Shown: positions 7,613-16,490, numbered from the stretch's first letter. The stretch: 64,000 nt of DNA from Halotalea alkalilenta DSM 17697 (GCF_000621205.1 NZ_JHYY01000013.1:182983-246982), one strand, 5' to 3'. The notes: a model not told the origin generated them from the letters alone. Program-made: numbers and translations.

Positions 7613-8656
7613 TCAGAATCCGAAAGGTGAACCCGCCTCCGGCCGGGTGAGCGACGCCACCAGCAGCAGCGTGCCGAGCAGGCAGAGCACCACGCCTCCC
7701 GCCATCGCAAGCCAATGGGAGAGCCGCAGCATACGAGTGCCATCCCGCACGCCGAGACGCAGCATCAGGTCACGGGCGTAGACGCTGAGGATCGCCAGTG
7801 CGGAAACGGTCAACCCGGTGCCGAGCCCCATCGCCAGCACCGCGAGGACACCCGCGAGCCACTGCCCCAGCAGCGCGGCGACGCTGAGCACCAGCAGCGC
7901 TCCGCTGCACGGACGCAGACCGATCGCGAGTACCGCCGCAGCGTCGTCGCGCCAGTGCCCTTCGAGCCGGGCGGGATCGATGTGATGGCCTACGCCACAG
8001 CAGGCGCAAGCGTCGCTATGCTTAGCATGCGCCGAAGGCGCAAGCCCTATGCCGCTGCGCGCTGCGAGCGTTGGCGGAACGAGCTGGAAGCCAGCGACAT
8101 CGCCCAGCGGCTGCGATTCGAAGGCTTGGACCCGGGACTTTGCGCGGCGCAACCGCCAGAGACGAAGCCCCGCGCGAGCCGCAAGCCACGCACCGAGCGT
8201 CGCCACCATGGCGAAGCTCGCCGCATCGAGGTAGCGGCTGCTCGCCACCGCCTTCGAGGCCAGCCAGCCGAAACCGAAGACCAGTACCGCAACGGTGATG
8301 ATCGCCACCAGCGCCTGGGCGGCGGCCGCTAGCATCGAAAGCGCGATGCCGCGACCGAGCCGGGTACGCTGGGTCACCAGGTAGCTCGCGATCACCGCTT
8401 TGCCATGGCCCGGGCCCGCGGCATGGAAAATGCCGTAGGCCAGGCTCAGCGCCATCATGCTCCAAACCATCTCGCCACTGGGCCGCTCGGCCAGCGAAGT
8501 GAAGGTCTCGACCAGCTGGCGGTGGAAGTCCCGCTGCCAGCCGAGAATCCACACCACCAAGCTGCCGTAGGCGCGCTCGAGCAGCGAAAGCCACCATGGC
8601 ATGCCGATGACCAACGCCAGCAACAGCGAAGCCCAGGGGCTCAATCGGCGGAGCAT
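7613..8656 (-). CDS. Nickel/cobalt transporter family membrane protein (RcnA/NiCoT-like)
   Basis: 347 residues with six to seven predicted membrane segments. The signature FHAAGPGHGKAVIASYL in an early helix is the metal-path motif of the RcnA-like branch. A cytoplasmic loop carries HAKHSDACACCGVGHHID, rich in His and Cys, a probable metal sensor or ligand. A later helix has IGLRPCSGALLVL, also family-typical. It overlaps the end of the upstream DUF1007 gene by 16 bases, with its own GGAGAG site inside that gene. This pair is annotated in many proteobacteria as an uncharacterised ABC-type transport system. The direction and the metal (Ni, Co or Zn) are not decided by the sequence. Confidence 0.8.
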   Translation of the reverse strand: MLRRLSPWASLLLALVIGMPWWLSLLERAYGSLVVWILGWQRDFHRQLVETFTSLAERPSGEMVWSMMALSLAYGIFHAAGPGHGKAVIASYLVTQRTRLGRGIALSMLAAAAQALVAIITVAVLVFGFGWLASKAVASSRYLDAASFAMVATLGAWLAARAGLRLWRLRRAKSRVQAFESQPLGDVAGFQLVPPTLAARSGIGLAPSAHAKHSDACACCGVGHHIDPARLEGHWRDDAAAVLAIGLRPCSGALLVLSVAALLGQWLAGVLAVLAMGLGTGLTVSALAILSVYARDLMLRLGVRDGTRMLRLSHWLAMAGGVVLCLLGTLLLVASLTRPEAGSPFGF

Positions 8657-9330
8657 AGGATCTCTCCGGTATCGGTGAAGAAGCGGCCAAGCCCATCGGG
8701 TGCCTGGCCATCGACGTCGATCATCGCGGCCTGGGCGACCAGCGCGGGGTCGGGATCGGCCGGGATCACCCGTGACTCGCAGCCCTCGGGTGCGTCGACC
8801 AGTGATATCGCCACATCGTCGGGGTCGTGAAGAAACTCGATGTAGTAGGAGCTATCGTAGATCTGGTAGCGCAGCGGCCGTTGCTTGGTCGGGCGCAGCG
8901 GCTCGGCGAGCGGAAGTTCGAAGCTGACCAGGATACGGCTGCCCTGGCGCTCGACGTGGACCTCGTCGACCTCGCCCTGGCCGAGCTCCGGGCCCGCATC
9001 GACATTGCCGGCATAGAGATGGGTCAGGTAGCGCCCGGCGGCGAGGGTCTCGGTGATATCCTGGCCGAGCTCCAGGCGGCCATCCTCGTCGCTACCGGCG
9101 GCCGCCATCTCCTCGATCAGCGTCAAGCTGTAGAACGGATCCATCCTCCACACCTCGCGCAGGGCCACTACTCTTCCCTGGTCATCGAAGCGTACTTCGA
9201 CACGGTAATCGACCCAGCCGTGAGGATGGGCCTGAACCACTTGGCTCGGCGCCAACAGCGAGGCTGCGAGCAATGCCGACCAAGCGGCGCGGCGGAACAA
9301 GGATAGCCTTTGCGATGACGACGGAAACAC
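8641..9330 (-). CDS. DUF1007 family periplasmic protein
   Basis: 229 residues starting at a GTG that lies 8 bases after AGGAG; an upstream ATG at 9408 is open but has no such site. A signal peptide (ALLAASLLAPSQVVQA) is followed by HPHGWVDYRVEVRFD, the DUF1007 hallmark: His residues at the new N-terminus suited to bind metal. Further conserved stretches are REVWRMDPFYSL and YEIxD-like RYQIYDSSYYIEFLHD. The gene overlaps the NiCoT-like gene, suggesting a periplasmic metal-binding partner for that transporter. The biochemical function is not established for the family. Confidence 0.78.
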   Translation of the reverse strand: MFPSSSQRLSLFRRAAWSALLAASLLAPSQVVQAHPHGWVDYRVEVRFDDQGRVVALREVWRMDPFYSLTLIEEMAAAGSDEDGRLELGQDITETLAAGRYLTHLYAGNVDAGPELGQGEVDEVHVERQGSRILVSFELPLAEPLRPTKQRPLRYQIYDSSYYIEFLHDPDDVAISLVDAPEGCESRVIPADPDPALVAQAAMIDVDGQAPDGLGRFFTDTGEILCSAD

Positions 9331-9362
9331 CCGGGAAACTCCTCGCGCGATAGGCGACCGAT

Positions 9363-9383
9363 GAACGAAGAACGAAGAACGAA
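9363..9383. repeat. Three tandem GAACGAA heptamers
   Basis: Three perfect, contiguous copies of GAACGAA lie between the divergent DUF1007 and ldhA genes, just upstream of the DUF1007 ribosome site. They could be a phase-variable spacer or chance; no regulatory role is known. Confidence 0.5.
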
Positions 9384-9504
9384 GAGCGCGACATTGCGCC
9401 ACTTTCAAGCTCGTAGTCTTTTAACCACACTGTGAAAACGGTTATACCTAGGGCCCAGCTCGAACGGCCTGCGGGCGAATCATTCGCAAACGAGGAATAC
9501 GCTC

Positions 9505-10512
9505 ATGCAAGTCACCGTCTTCAGTGCACACCCCTACGACCAGAATTCACTCGACACGGTGGCTCAAGAGCGGCTCTCGCATCGTCAAGTCACGCTGATC
9601 TACCAGACGGCGGCCCTGTCGCGCCAGACTGTCCCGCTCGCCGCCGGCAGCGACGCGGTCTGTGTATTCGTCAACGACCAGCTCGACGCCGAAGTACTCG
9701 AACAGCTCGCCGCCAGCGGCGTCAAGGCCGTGCTCTTGCGCTGCGCCGGATTCAACAACGTCGATATCGCCGCGGCCGAGCGCCTGGGGCTATTCGTCGC
9801 CCGGGTGCCGGCCTACTCCCCGGAGGCGGTCGCCGAGCACACCCTGGCGCTGGTAATGACCCTCAATCGCCATACCCATCGCGCCTACAACCGGGTTCGC
9901 GAGGGCAACTTCATGCTCGACGGCCTGCTTGGCGCCACGCTGCATGGCAAGACCGTCGGCATCATCGGCACCGGCAAGATCGGCCTCGCCACCGCGCGGA
10001 TCTTCAAGGGCATGGGCTGCCGGGTGCTGGGCTACGATCCTTTTCCCGCCGATGCATTCAGTCAGACCGGCGAGCTGGTCGAGCTGGATCGGCTGCTCGC
10101 CGAGGCGCACGTGGTCAGCCTGCACTGCCCGCTGCTCGATGACACTCACCACATGATCAACGCTGACTCGCTCGCCAAGATGAAGAAGGGTGCGATGCTG
10201 GTCAATACGTCACGCGGCGCACTGATCGACACCCGTGCGGTGATCAGCGCGCTGAAGCATCGCCAGCTCGGCGCGCTGGCCATCGATGTCTACGAGCAGG
10301 AGGGGCCGCTGTTCTTCCAGGATCGCTCGGCGGAATTCATCGATGACGATCTGTTCGTGCGACTGATGACCTTTCCCAACGTACTGATCACCGGCCACCA
10401 GGGGTTCTTCACCCACGAGGCGCTGCGCGAGATCGCCGAGACCACTCTCGGCAATCTCGAGGACTTCCTCGACGGTCGCGAAAGCCCCAATGCGGTCAGA
10501 ACCGGGCGCTGA
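9505..10512 (+). CDS. ldhA: D-lactate dehydrogenase (NAD-dependent, 2-hydroxyacid dehydrogenase family)
   Basis: 335 residues, the usual LdhA length. It interconverts pyruvate and D-lactate with NADH. The NAD-binding Rossmann motif is VGIIGTGKIGLATARIF with the acidic YDPFP after strand two. Catalytic residues lie in VNTSRGALIDT (Arg), DVYEQEGPLFFQD (Glu) and ITGHQGFFTHEAL (His). The YEQEGPLFFQD and GHQ segments are typical of fermentative D-LDH rather than other D-2-hydroxyacid dehydrogenases. GAGGAA precedes the ATG. Fifty bases downstream begins a lactate permease gene, so the pair likely forms an operon for lactate metabolism. Confidence 0.9.
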   Translation: MQVTVFSAHPYDQNSLDTVAQERLSHRQVTLIYQTAALSRQTVPLAAGSDAVCVFVNDQLDAEVLEQLAASGVKAVLLRCAGFNNVDIAAAERLGLFVARVPAYSPEAVAEHTLALVMTLNRHTHRAYNRVREGNFMLDGLLGATLHGKTVGIIGTGKIGLATARIFKGMGCRVLGYDPFPADAFSQTGELVELDRLLAEAHVVSLHCPLLDDTHHMINADSLAKMKKGAMLVNTSRGALIDTRAVISALKHRQLGALAIDVYEQEGPLFFQDRSAEFIDDDLFVRLMTFPNVLITGHQGFFTHEALREIAETTLGNLEDFLDGRESPNAVRTGR

Positions 10513-10562
10513 GCCCTGCGCTTCGACACGCTACTCCAACAACCGGGACAAGGAACCTTCGC

Positions 10563-12182
10563 ATGTGGCAGCATCTTTATGATCCCATCGGCAACGCTTA
10601 TGTCTCGGCCCTGCTCGCCGCGATACCGATCATCTTCTTCCTCGCGAGCCTCACCTTGCTCAAGCTCAAGGGGCTCAATGCCGCGATCCTCAGCCTCGGC
10701 CTTTCGGTGGTGGTCTCCATAGCGCTGTTCGGCATGCCGTTCGAGAAGATCGCCTCCGCCGCCTTCTTCGGCATCCTCAGCGGCATGTGGCCGATCGGCT
10801 GGATCGTGCTGATGGCGGTGTGGCTCTACAAGATCGCGGTCAAGAGCGGCAAGTTCGAGGTAATTCGCGGCAGTATCGCATCGATCTCCAACGATCAGCG
10901 CGTTCAGGTGATCCTCATCGCCTTCTGCTTCGGCGCCTTTCTCGAGGGCGCGGCGGGCTTCGGCGTACCGATCGCGATCTGCGCGGCACTCTTGGTCGAG
11001 CTCGGCTTCAAACCGCTCAAGGCGGCGATGCTCTGCCTGGTCGCCAACGCCGCTTCCGGCGCCTATGGCGCGATCGGTATCCCGGTGCTGGTCGGTGCCC
11101 AGCAAAGTGGCGTGCCGCTCGATGCCTTGGCACTGATGATGATCGCGATCATCCAGCTCAGTACCCTGTTCGTGCCGGCGCTGCTGATCGTGATCCTCGA
11201 TGGCGTGCGCGGCCTGCGCGAGACCTGGCCGATACTGCTGCTGATCGGCGTGCTGTTCAGCGCCAGCCAGTCTCTGATCCTCTATCTGCTCGGTCCGGAG
11301 CTGGTCGACGTGATTCCGCCGGTGCTGTCGATGGGCGCGCTTGCGCTATTCATGCAGTACTGGACGCCCCGGCGCATCTACCGCGAGGAAGGGGCTCCCG
11401 AGATCAGCGACAAGCGCTGGTCGCTGCCCGAGGTGATCCGCGCCTGGTCGCCCTTCTACATCCTCACCGCGGTGATCCTGGCCTGGAGCCTGCCTGCGTT
11501 CAAGGCGCTGTTCGCCGCCGGCGGTCCGCTCGCCTTCACCACCATCCCGTTCGCGATGCCCGCACTGCACCTGCAGATCGAGGAGCTGCCGCCGATCGCC
11601 ACCGCGGCGCGGGCGCTGCCGGCGATGTGGAACCTCAACCTGATCAGCGCCTCGGGCACCGCGATACTGATCAGCGCGCTCCTGACCACCGCCTTCTCGT
11701 CGTCGATCACCCTGCGCCAGAGCGCGGGCCAGCTGCGCCAGGCGTTTCTCGAGCTGTGGAAGCCGTTGACCATGATCTGCCTGATCATGGCGGTGGCCTA
11801 CATCGCCAACTTCTCCGGCGCCTCCTCGACCATGGGCCTGGCTCTGGCCGAGTCGGGTCAGGTGTTCCCGCTGTTCTCGCCGGTGATCGGCTGGCTCGGA
11901 GTGTTCATCACCGGTTCGGTGGTCAACAACAACACCCTGTTCGCCCACCTCCAAGCGGTCACCGCTCAACAGATCGGTACCTCACAGGCGCTGCTGGTCG
12001 CCGCCAACACAAGCGGCGGGGTCATGGCCAAGCTGATCTCCCCGCAGTCGATCGCGATCGCCGCGGCTGCGGTCAACCAGGTCGGCAAGGAGTCCGAGAT
12101 CATGCGGATCACGCTCAAGTACAGCCTCGGCCTGCTGGTCTACGTCTGTATCTGGACACTAATCCTCTCGTTCTTGCTCTGA
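10563..12182 (+). CDS. lldP: L-lactate permease (LctP family)
   Basis: 539 residues of an almost wholly hydrophobic 12-14 helix protein. It starts with the family-typical WQHLYDPIGN segment and continues with LLKLKGLNAA, AFCFGAFLEGAAGFGVPIAI and NAASGAYGAIGIPV, then GSVVNNNTLFAHLQ and ANTSGGVMAKLISPQSIAIA. These are the conserved LctP blocks for proton-coupled lactate or glycolate uptake. An AAGGAA site precedes the ATG. It lies directly after ldhA on the same strand. Whether L-lactate, D-lactate or glycolate is preferred cannot be read from sequence; the D-LDH neighbour favours D- or racemic lactate. Confidence 0.92.
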   Translation: MWQHLYDPIGNAYVSALLAAIPIIFFLASLTLLKLKGLNAAILSLGLSVVVSIALFGMPFEKIASAAFFGILSGMWPIGWIVLMAVWLYKIAVKSGKFEVIRGSIASISNDQRVQVILIAFCFGAFLEGAAGFGVPIAICAALLVELGFKPLKAAMLCLVANAASGAYGAIGIPVLVGAQQSGVPLDALALMMIAIIQLSTLFVPALLIVILDGVRGLRETWPILLLIGVLFSASQSLILYLLGPELVDVIPPVLSMGALALFMQYWTPRRIYREEGAPEISDKRWSLPEVIRAWSPFYILTAVILAWSLPAFKALFAAGGPLAFTTIPFAMPALHLQIEELPPIATAARALPAMWNLNLISASGTAILISALLTTAFSSSITLRQSAGQLRQAFLELWKPLTMICLIMAVAYIANFSGASSTMGLALAESGQVFPLFSPVIGWLGVFITGSVVNNNTLFAHLQAVTAQQIGTSQALLVAANTSGGVMAKLISPQSIAIAAAAVNQVGKESEIMRITLKYSLGLLVYVCIWTLILSFLL

Positions 12183-12195
12183 ACCAGCAACGGTG

Positions 12196-12225
12196 TGGCA
12201 GGCGGCGAAGGGGCCGCCTGCCACG
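12196..12225 (+). terminator. Stem-loop after the lactate permease gene
   Basis: A perfect 12-bp stem (12196-12207 with 12214-12225) and a 6-base loop begin 14 bases after the stop. There is no T-tract, so it may be a weak terminator or an mRNA 3' stabiliser. Confidence 0.6.
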
Positions 12226-12516
12226 CACATCCTTAACCCTACCTTTACAACCCGCCTTTCCCACCGAATTATCACCAACCGCCGATTTCCGGCTACAGCA
12301 CCCGCCGTTGAGCCATCCCTACTACGCTCGAGTCGATGCGCCGCGCCTGCACGGCGAAGAGGCGGGAATGACGTTGACGTATCCGGCCCCTAGAATGATT
12401 CGGTTTTCGTCAATTCACCGAAGGTGGGGCGAACATTCACTTGGGCGGTCTCGCCATTAAATGCCGGTAGCACCGTCCAGGCTCCGTGCCCCGCTGGAAT
12501 GCACAAGGAAAAGTGT
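12226..12516. other. Intergenic region before betT
   Basis: Apart from the stem-loop just before it, this stretch holds no convincing gene. It should contain the betT promoter. AT-richer patches (around 12236-12290 and 12395-12425) are visible, but no clear promoter pair, BetI-type operator or riboswitch was recognised by eye. Confidence 0.5.
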
Positions 12517-14511
12517 ATGGCCGATTCATCCTCACCCAGGAGTTCGATCAATCCACCGGTGTTCTACAGCTCCGCCCTGGTCATCCTCGCTTTCGTTCTC
12601 TTCGCAGTGATCGCGCCCGAGTTCGCGGGCAACGTGTTCGGCGCAGTGCAGGGTTGGATCACCGATACCATGGGCTGGTTCTACCTGCTGTCGATGGGCG
12701 TGTTCCTGATCTTCTGCTTCGTCGTCGCCTTCACCCGCTATGGCAAGGTCAAGATCGGTCTCGACCATGAAGAAGCCGAGTACAGCTATGGTTCCTGGTT
12801 CGCGATGCTGTTCGCCGCTGGGATGGGCATCGGGATCATGTACTTCGGTGTCGCCGAGCCGGTCTCCCACTACCTCTCGCCGCCGACTGGCGAGGGCTCC
12901 ACCCCAGCCGCGGCCCGGCTGGCGATGGAGTCGACGTTCTTCCACTGGGGGCTGCATCCTTGGGCGGTCTACGCCGTGGTCGCGCTGGCACTCGGCTATT
13001 CGCACTTCCGCCATGGCCTCCCGCTGCGGATAAGCTCCGCGCTCTACCCGCTGATCGGCAACCGCATCTATGGCCCGATCGGCAACGCGGTCGACGTCTT
13101 CGCCGTGTTCGGCACCATGTTCGGCCTCGCCACCTCGCTCGGCCTCGGCGTCCTGCAGATCAACTCGGGTCTCACCCACCTGTTCGAGCTGCCCAACAGC
13201 CTGCTGATCCAGTTGGTGCTGATCGCACTGATCACCGCCGCCGCGACCGCCTCGGTGGTCGCGGGGCTCGACAACGGCATACGCCGGCTCTCCGAGCTCA
13301 ATCTGTGGATGGCGATCGCGCTGCTGCTGTTCGTGCTGGTCACGGGTGCGACGATGTTCATGTTCCAGACTTTTGCCCAGAACGTCGGTAACTACCTCTC
13401 AAGCGTCGTCGAGCGCAGCTTCAACATGTACGCCTACGACCAGGATGCCACCTCCGAGGGCTGGCTGAGCGCCTGGACCATCTTCTACTGGGGCTGGTGG
13501 ATCTCCTGGTCTCCGTTCGTCGGCATGTTCATCGCACGGGTATCGCGCGGCCGTACCATTCGTCAGTTCATCATGGGGGTGCTGTTCGTTCCCACCGGAT
13601 TCAACTTCATCTGGATGACCGTATTCGGCGATGGCGCGCTGCACATGCTGATGGTCGATGGCTTCACCGACCTGGCCACCGCGGTGCAGACCGATACCTC
13701 GCTCGCGCTGTTCGCCTTCCTCGAGCACCTGCCGCTGGCGAGCGTCACCTCGATCGTCGCCCTGGTGCTGATCGCCACCTTCTTCGTCACCTCGGCCGAT
13801 TCCGGCGCGCTGGTGATCGACATGCTGACCACCAAGCACGGTGAGGAGTCGCCGACCTGGCAGCGGATATTCTGGGCGGTCGGCGCCGGGGTGGTGGCCA
13901 TGGCGCTGCTGGTCGCTGGCGGCTTGGGCGCGCTGCAGGCGGCCTCGATCGCAGCCGCCCTGCCGTTCACCATGATCCTGCTGGTGGTCTGCTACGGCGT
14001 GCTGCGAGCGCTGCAAATCGATGCCCACAAGCGGGACAGCCTGAGTTTCCAAAGCGGTGCCGTCACCGCCAACTATGGCGTGCACAGGTCCAAGGCGTGG
14101 CAGGGCCGGCTCGAGACCCTGGTCAGTACCCCGCGCCGCCAGCAGGTTCGCGAGTTCCTCGGCAAGGTCGTCACGCCGGCGCTGGAAGAGGTCGGCCGTG
14201 CCTTCGAGGAACGGGGCCTCGACGTCAAGCTGACCCAGGAGGACGATCGCAGCTACATCAGGGTCCAGCACGGAGAAGAGGACGACTTCGTCTACGGCGT
14301 ACGCGCCCGCGCCTATGCCGCCCCCTCCTTCGGCTTCGGCGGCGTTCGCCGCGACGATAAGCAGGAGGAGCGGCGAGAATACAGGGCCGAGGTGTTCCTG
14401 CGCGAAGGCGGCCAGGGCTACGACTTGATCGGCTACAGCAAGGAGCAGGTGATCAGCGATGTGCTCGATCAGTACGAGAAGCACCTGCACTATTTGCATC
14501 TGATCCGCTGA
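12517..14511 (+). CDS. betT: BCCT-family high-affinity choline transporter BetT
   Basis: 664 residues; E. coli BetT has 677. Twelve membrane helices run to about residue 510, with the BCCT fingerprints MLFAAGMGIGIMYFGVAEP and, in helix 8, WTIFYWGWWISWSPFVGMF, whose aromatic residues bind the trimethylammonium group. A long cytoplasmic C-tail (about 510-664), which senses osmotic state in BetT proteins, ends in SKEQVISDVLDQYEKHLHYL. Choline uptake feeds glycine betaine synthesis; no betAB or betI is in the window. The ATG at 12517 follows AAGGAA and fits the family N-terminus; the upstream reading frame lacks conservation. Confidence 0.9.
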   Translation: MADSSSPRSSINPPVFYSSALVILAFVLFAVIAPEFAGNVFGAVQGWITDTMGWFYLLSMGVFLIFCFVVAFTRYGKVKIGLDHEEAEYSYGSWFAMLFAAGMGIGIMYFGVAEPVSHYLSPPTGEGSTPAAARLAMESTFFHWGLHPWAVYAVVALALGYSHFRHGLPLRISSALYPLIGNRIYGPIGNAVDVFAVFGTMFGLATSLGLGVLQINSGLTHLFELPNSLLIQLVLIALITAAATASVVAGLDNGIRRLSELNLWMAIALLLFVLVTGATMFMFQTFAQNVGNYLSSVVERSFNMYAYDQDATSEGWLSAWTIFYWGWWISWSPFVGMFIARVSRGRTIRQFIMGVLFVPTGFNFIWMTVFGDGALHMLMVDGFTDLATAVQTDTSLALFAFLEHLPLASVTSIVALVLIATFFVTSADSGALVIDMLTTKHGEESPTWQRIFWAVGAGVVAMALLVAGGLGALQAASIAAALPFTMILLVVCYGVLRALQIDAHKRDSLSFQSGAVTANYGVHRSKAWQGRLETLVSTPRRQQVREFLGKVVTPALEEVGRAFEERGLDVKLTQEDDRSYIRVQHGEEDDFVYGVRARAYAAPSFGFGGVRRDDKQEERREYRAEVFLREGGQGYDLIGYSKEQVISDVLDQYEKHLHYLHLIR

Positions 14512-14541
14512 GCGCACACTTGCCCAGGCCAAAAGCCCGCC

Positions 14542-14569
14542 AAAGCCCGCCGAACGCTCGGCGGGCTTT
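14542..14569 (+). terminator. Terminator of betT
   Basis: A perfect 12-bp GC-rich stem (arms 14542-14553 and 14558-14569) with an ACGC loop ends in TTTC, 30 bases after the betT stop. Its core is repeated identically at 14900-14925. Confidence 0.85.
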
Positions 14570-14899
14570 CAGACTGCTGACAAAGTATTTGAAGATACTA
14601 CGATGGCTTCCAGCCGCCTCTGAGAGCGCGCTGGACGGCAATCGCTTGCACCGGGGTTTGCGACATGGATGTCGCAAAAGGCGCGCCCGGACAGGGATGT
14701 CCATGCGCGCCGACCCGAGGGCAAGCGATTGATCGGCCAGGGTTTCGCGATCTCGTGGCGGCGCGTCCCCTTTCAGGGGGAGCGCGAGGGGTCCGCCCCT
14801 CGCATCTAAACGAGCGATAGGCTCGTTGGAGCGAAAACGGTTCTCGACTCGCCAGGATCGAAAGCGACACCGGGTCAAAAGGGGTTTGTCATTAATCTG
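14570..14899. repeat. Intergenic element of consecutive perfect hairpins between two identical terminators
   Basis: No gene fits here. By inspection it holds: a hairpin 14584-14599; a closing stem of 10 bp (14640-14649 with 14721-14730) enclosing a 9-bp hairpin with TGGA loop (14657-14678) and a two-part hairpin with GGGA loop (14680-14711); then a bulged hairpin (14761-14785), an 8-bp hairpin with TCCG loop (14784-14803) and a 7-bp hairpin (14809-14827). The ends TTCAGACTGCTGACAAA and TTTGTCATTAATCTGAA are imperfect inverted repeats (13 of 17). It resembles a structured RNA or a REP/MITE-like repeat; which one is unknown. Confidence 0.7.
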
Positions 14900-14925
14900 A
14901 AGCCCGCCGAACGCTCGGCGGGCTT
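14900..14925 (-). terminator. Terminator of the MFS gene, second copy of the betT terminator hairpin
   Basis: An 11-bp stem (14900-14910 with 14915-14925) with the same stem and loop bases as the betT terminator. It lies 26 bases past the stop of the MFS gene transcribed toward it. The following run on the minus strand is TTCAGATT, a weak T-tract. Confidence 0.75.
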
Positions 14926-14951
14926 GCCTCGCTTGCTCAAGGCCACGGACC

Positions 14952-16244
14952 TCAGGAAAAGTCGGTGCGCATGACCGGTTTGCTGGTCGCGTTGGCATCG
15001 AAGGCCCGCTGCGGCTTCATCGTGAAGGTAAGCAGCACCCCACAGGCGAGTACGCCGATCGAGACCAGAAACGGCAGGCTCCAGTTGCCGGTCTGATCGA
15101 TCAGATACCCCGCCAGCACGGGACTGATGATCGTCGCCGTCGCGGCGGTACCGTTCATGATCCCGCTCGCGGTGCCAGCGCGGTCGTTGGCGATATCCAT
15201 CGGCACCGCCCACATCGGCCCCACGATCATCTCGTTGAAGAACAGCGCCAGCCCGAGGAACAAGAGCGAGTACATCGGCTCCTGGAACAAAAGCACTGGA
15301 ATCAGCGAAAGGCCGGTCAAGCCCATGCACACGGCGACGAGATAGCTGCGTGCCAGCTTGAGGTTGCCGGTACGGCGCAGAATCCTGTCGCTGAGCACCC
15401 CACCGAGCAAGTCACCGAGCACCCCGGCGAAGAACACCCCCGAGGTATAGAGCACCGCGTCTTTGATGTTCAGCTGGTAGTTGTGCATGAAGTACATCGG
15501 GATCCAGCTCAGCATCAGCCAGAGGATCCAGTTGTAGCAGAAGTAGACGCTGGAGACCGGCAGCATCCGACGGAACAGCCTCATCCAGGTCCCTGGCGCA
15601 TCGGGCCCACGCGCGGGCTTTGGCGGCGGCAGGCTGTCGAGCTCCTGCTGGGTGATCCGCGGATGATCGGCCGGCTTCTCGGTATAGGTCGCATACCAAA
15701 GCACGATCCAGCCGAAGCTCAATCCGCCGAGCAGGTAGAAAGAGAAGCGCCAGTCGTAGGCGGTCATCAGTGCGGCAACGATCATCGGCGCCATCGCGTT
15801 GCCCAATCGCGCGGCGGAGTGAGTGACGCCCTGAGCGAAGCCGCGCTTGTCCTTCGCCACCCAAGCGGACATGGCGGAGGTCGCGGCGGGAAAGGTCGCA
15901 CCCTCGCCCAAACCCAGCAGCATCCGCGCCGCCACCAGGCTGAGGAAGCCACCCGCCAGACCAGTGAGCACCGTCGCCGTGGCCCAGATGAAGGCGCAGA
16001 CGATCAAGGTGCGCTTGGCACCGAAACGGTCGCTGACCCAGCCGCCGATGAACTGGAACACCAGGTAGGGGTAGGCAAAAGCGGAGAAGATGAACCCGAG
16101 CTGCGTATTGGTCAGCCCCAGCTCGGCACTGAACTGCCCGGCCGCGGTACTGACGTTGACGCGATCCACGTAGGTGATGAAGTACATCAAGCACAGCATC
16201 ACTAGCACCATGCTGGTGGCTTTGACTTTGAACAACCTGTTCAT
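14952..16244 (-). CDS. MFS transporter, anion:cation symporter-like
   Basis: 430 residues and about 12 membrane helices. The first helix region MLCLMYFITYVDRVNVSTAA, the loop GGWVSDRFGAKRTLIV and MLLGLGEGATFPAATSAMSAW are typical of the organic-acid branch (ACS family: glucarate, galactonate, tartrate, phthalate carriers). The start at 16244 follows GAGGAGAG at good spacing; the upstream open frame lacks a site. It is the third gene in line after a crotonase and a CaiB-type CoA-transferase, 266 bases downstream of the latter, so it may import the acid those enzymes process. The substrate is not known. Confidence 0.85.
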   Translation of the reverse strand: MNRLFKVKATSMVLVMLCLMYFITYVDRVNVSTAAGQFSAELGLTNTQLGFIFSAFAYPYLVFQFIGGWVSDRFGAKRTLIVCAFIWATATVLTGLAGGFLSLVAARMLLGLGEGATFPAATSAMSAWVAKDKRGFAQGVTHSAARLGNAMAPMIVAALMTAYDWRFSFYLLGGLSFGWIVLWYATYTEKPADHPRITQQELDSLPPPKPARGPDAPGTWMRLFRRMLPVSSVYFCYNWILWLMLSWIPMYFMHNYQLNIKDAVLYTSGVFFAGVLGDLLGGVLSDRILRRTGNLKLARSYLVAVCMGLTGLSLIPVLLFQEPMYSLLFLGLALFFNEMIVGPMWAVPMDIANDRAGTASGIMNGTAATATIISPVLAGYLIDQTGNWSLPFLVSIGVLACGVLLTFTMKPQRAFDANATSKPVMRTDFS

Positions 16245-16475
16245 GTTGCTCTCCTCGATCGTTTCGACCGTCCGCGCAGTGGCACGCGACGCAGTCATGG
16301 GGCCATTCCCCACGACGCCAGCGGTCCACCGAGGCGCGACGAATGAGTGCCGATTCGCCCTCTCGGGCGCGGTTGCGTCATGGATACTTCTCGATCCGGG
16401 GCCGCTTTCCGGTTCTTACGGTTCATGCAAGGCCGAGCCGCTCGGCGATGGCGGAGCGAAAACGGCGTTGGAAAG

Positions 16476-16490
16476 CGCCCCGAAGGGGCG
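16476..16490 (-). terminator. Hairpin after the CoA-transferase gene
   Basis: CGCCCC and GGGGCG pair perfectly around a 3-base loop, followed on the minus strand by CTTTCC and further on by GTTTTC. It lies 20 bases past the CoA-transferase stop and may partly terminate transcription before the MFS gene. Confidence 0.45.

Noticed and set aside
14453..14998. A 181-codon minus-strand frame over the hairpin element
   Set aside because: It runs through two terminators and all hairpins; the Arg/Ser/Pro-rich composition is typical of a random frame in GC-rich DNA.
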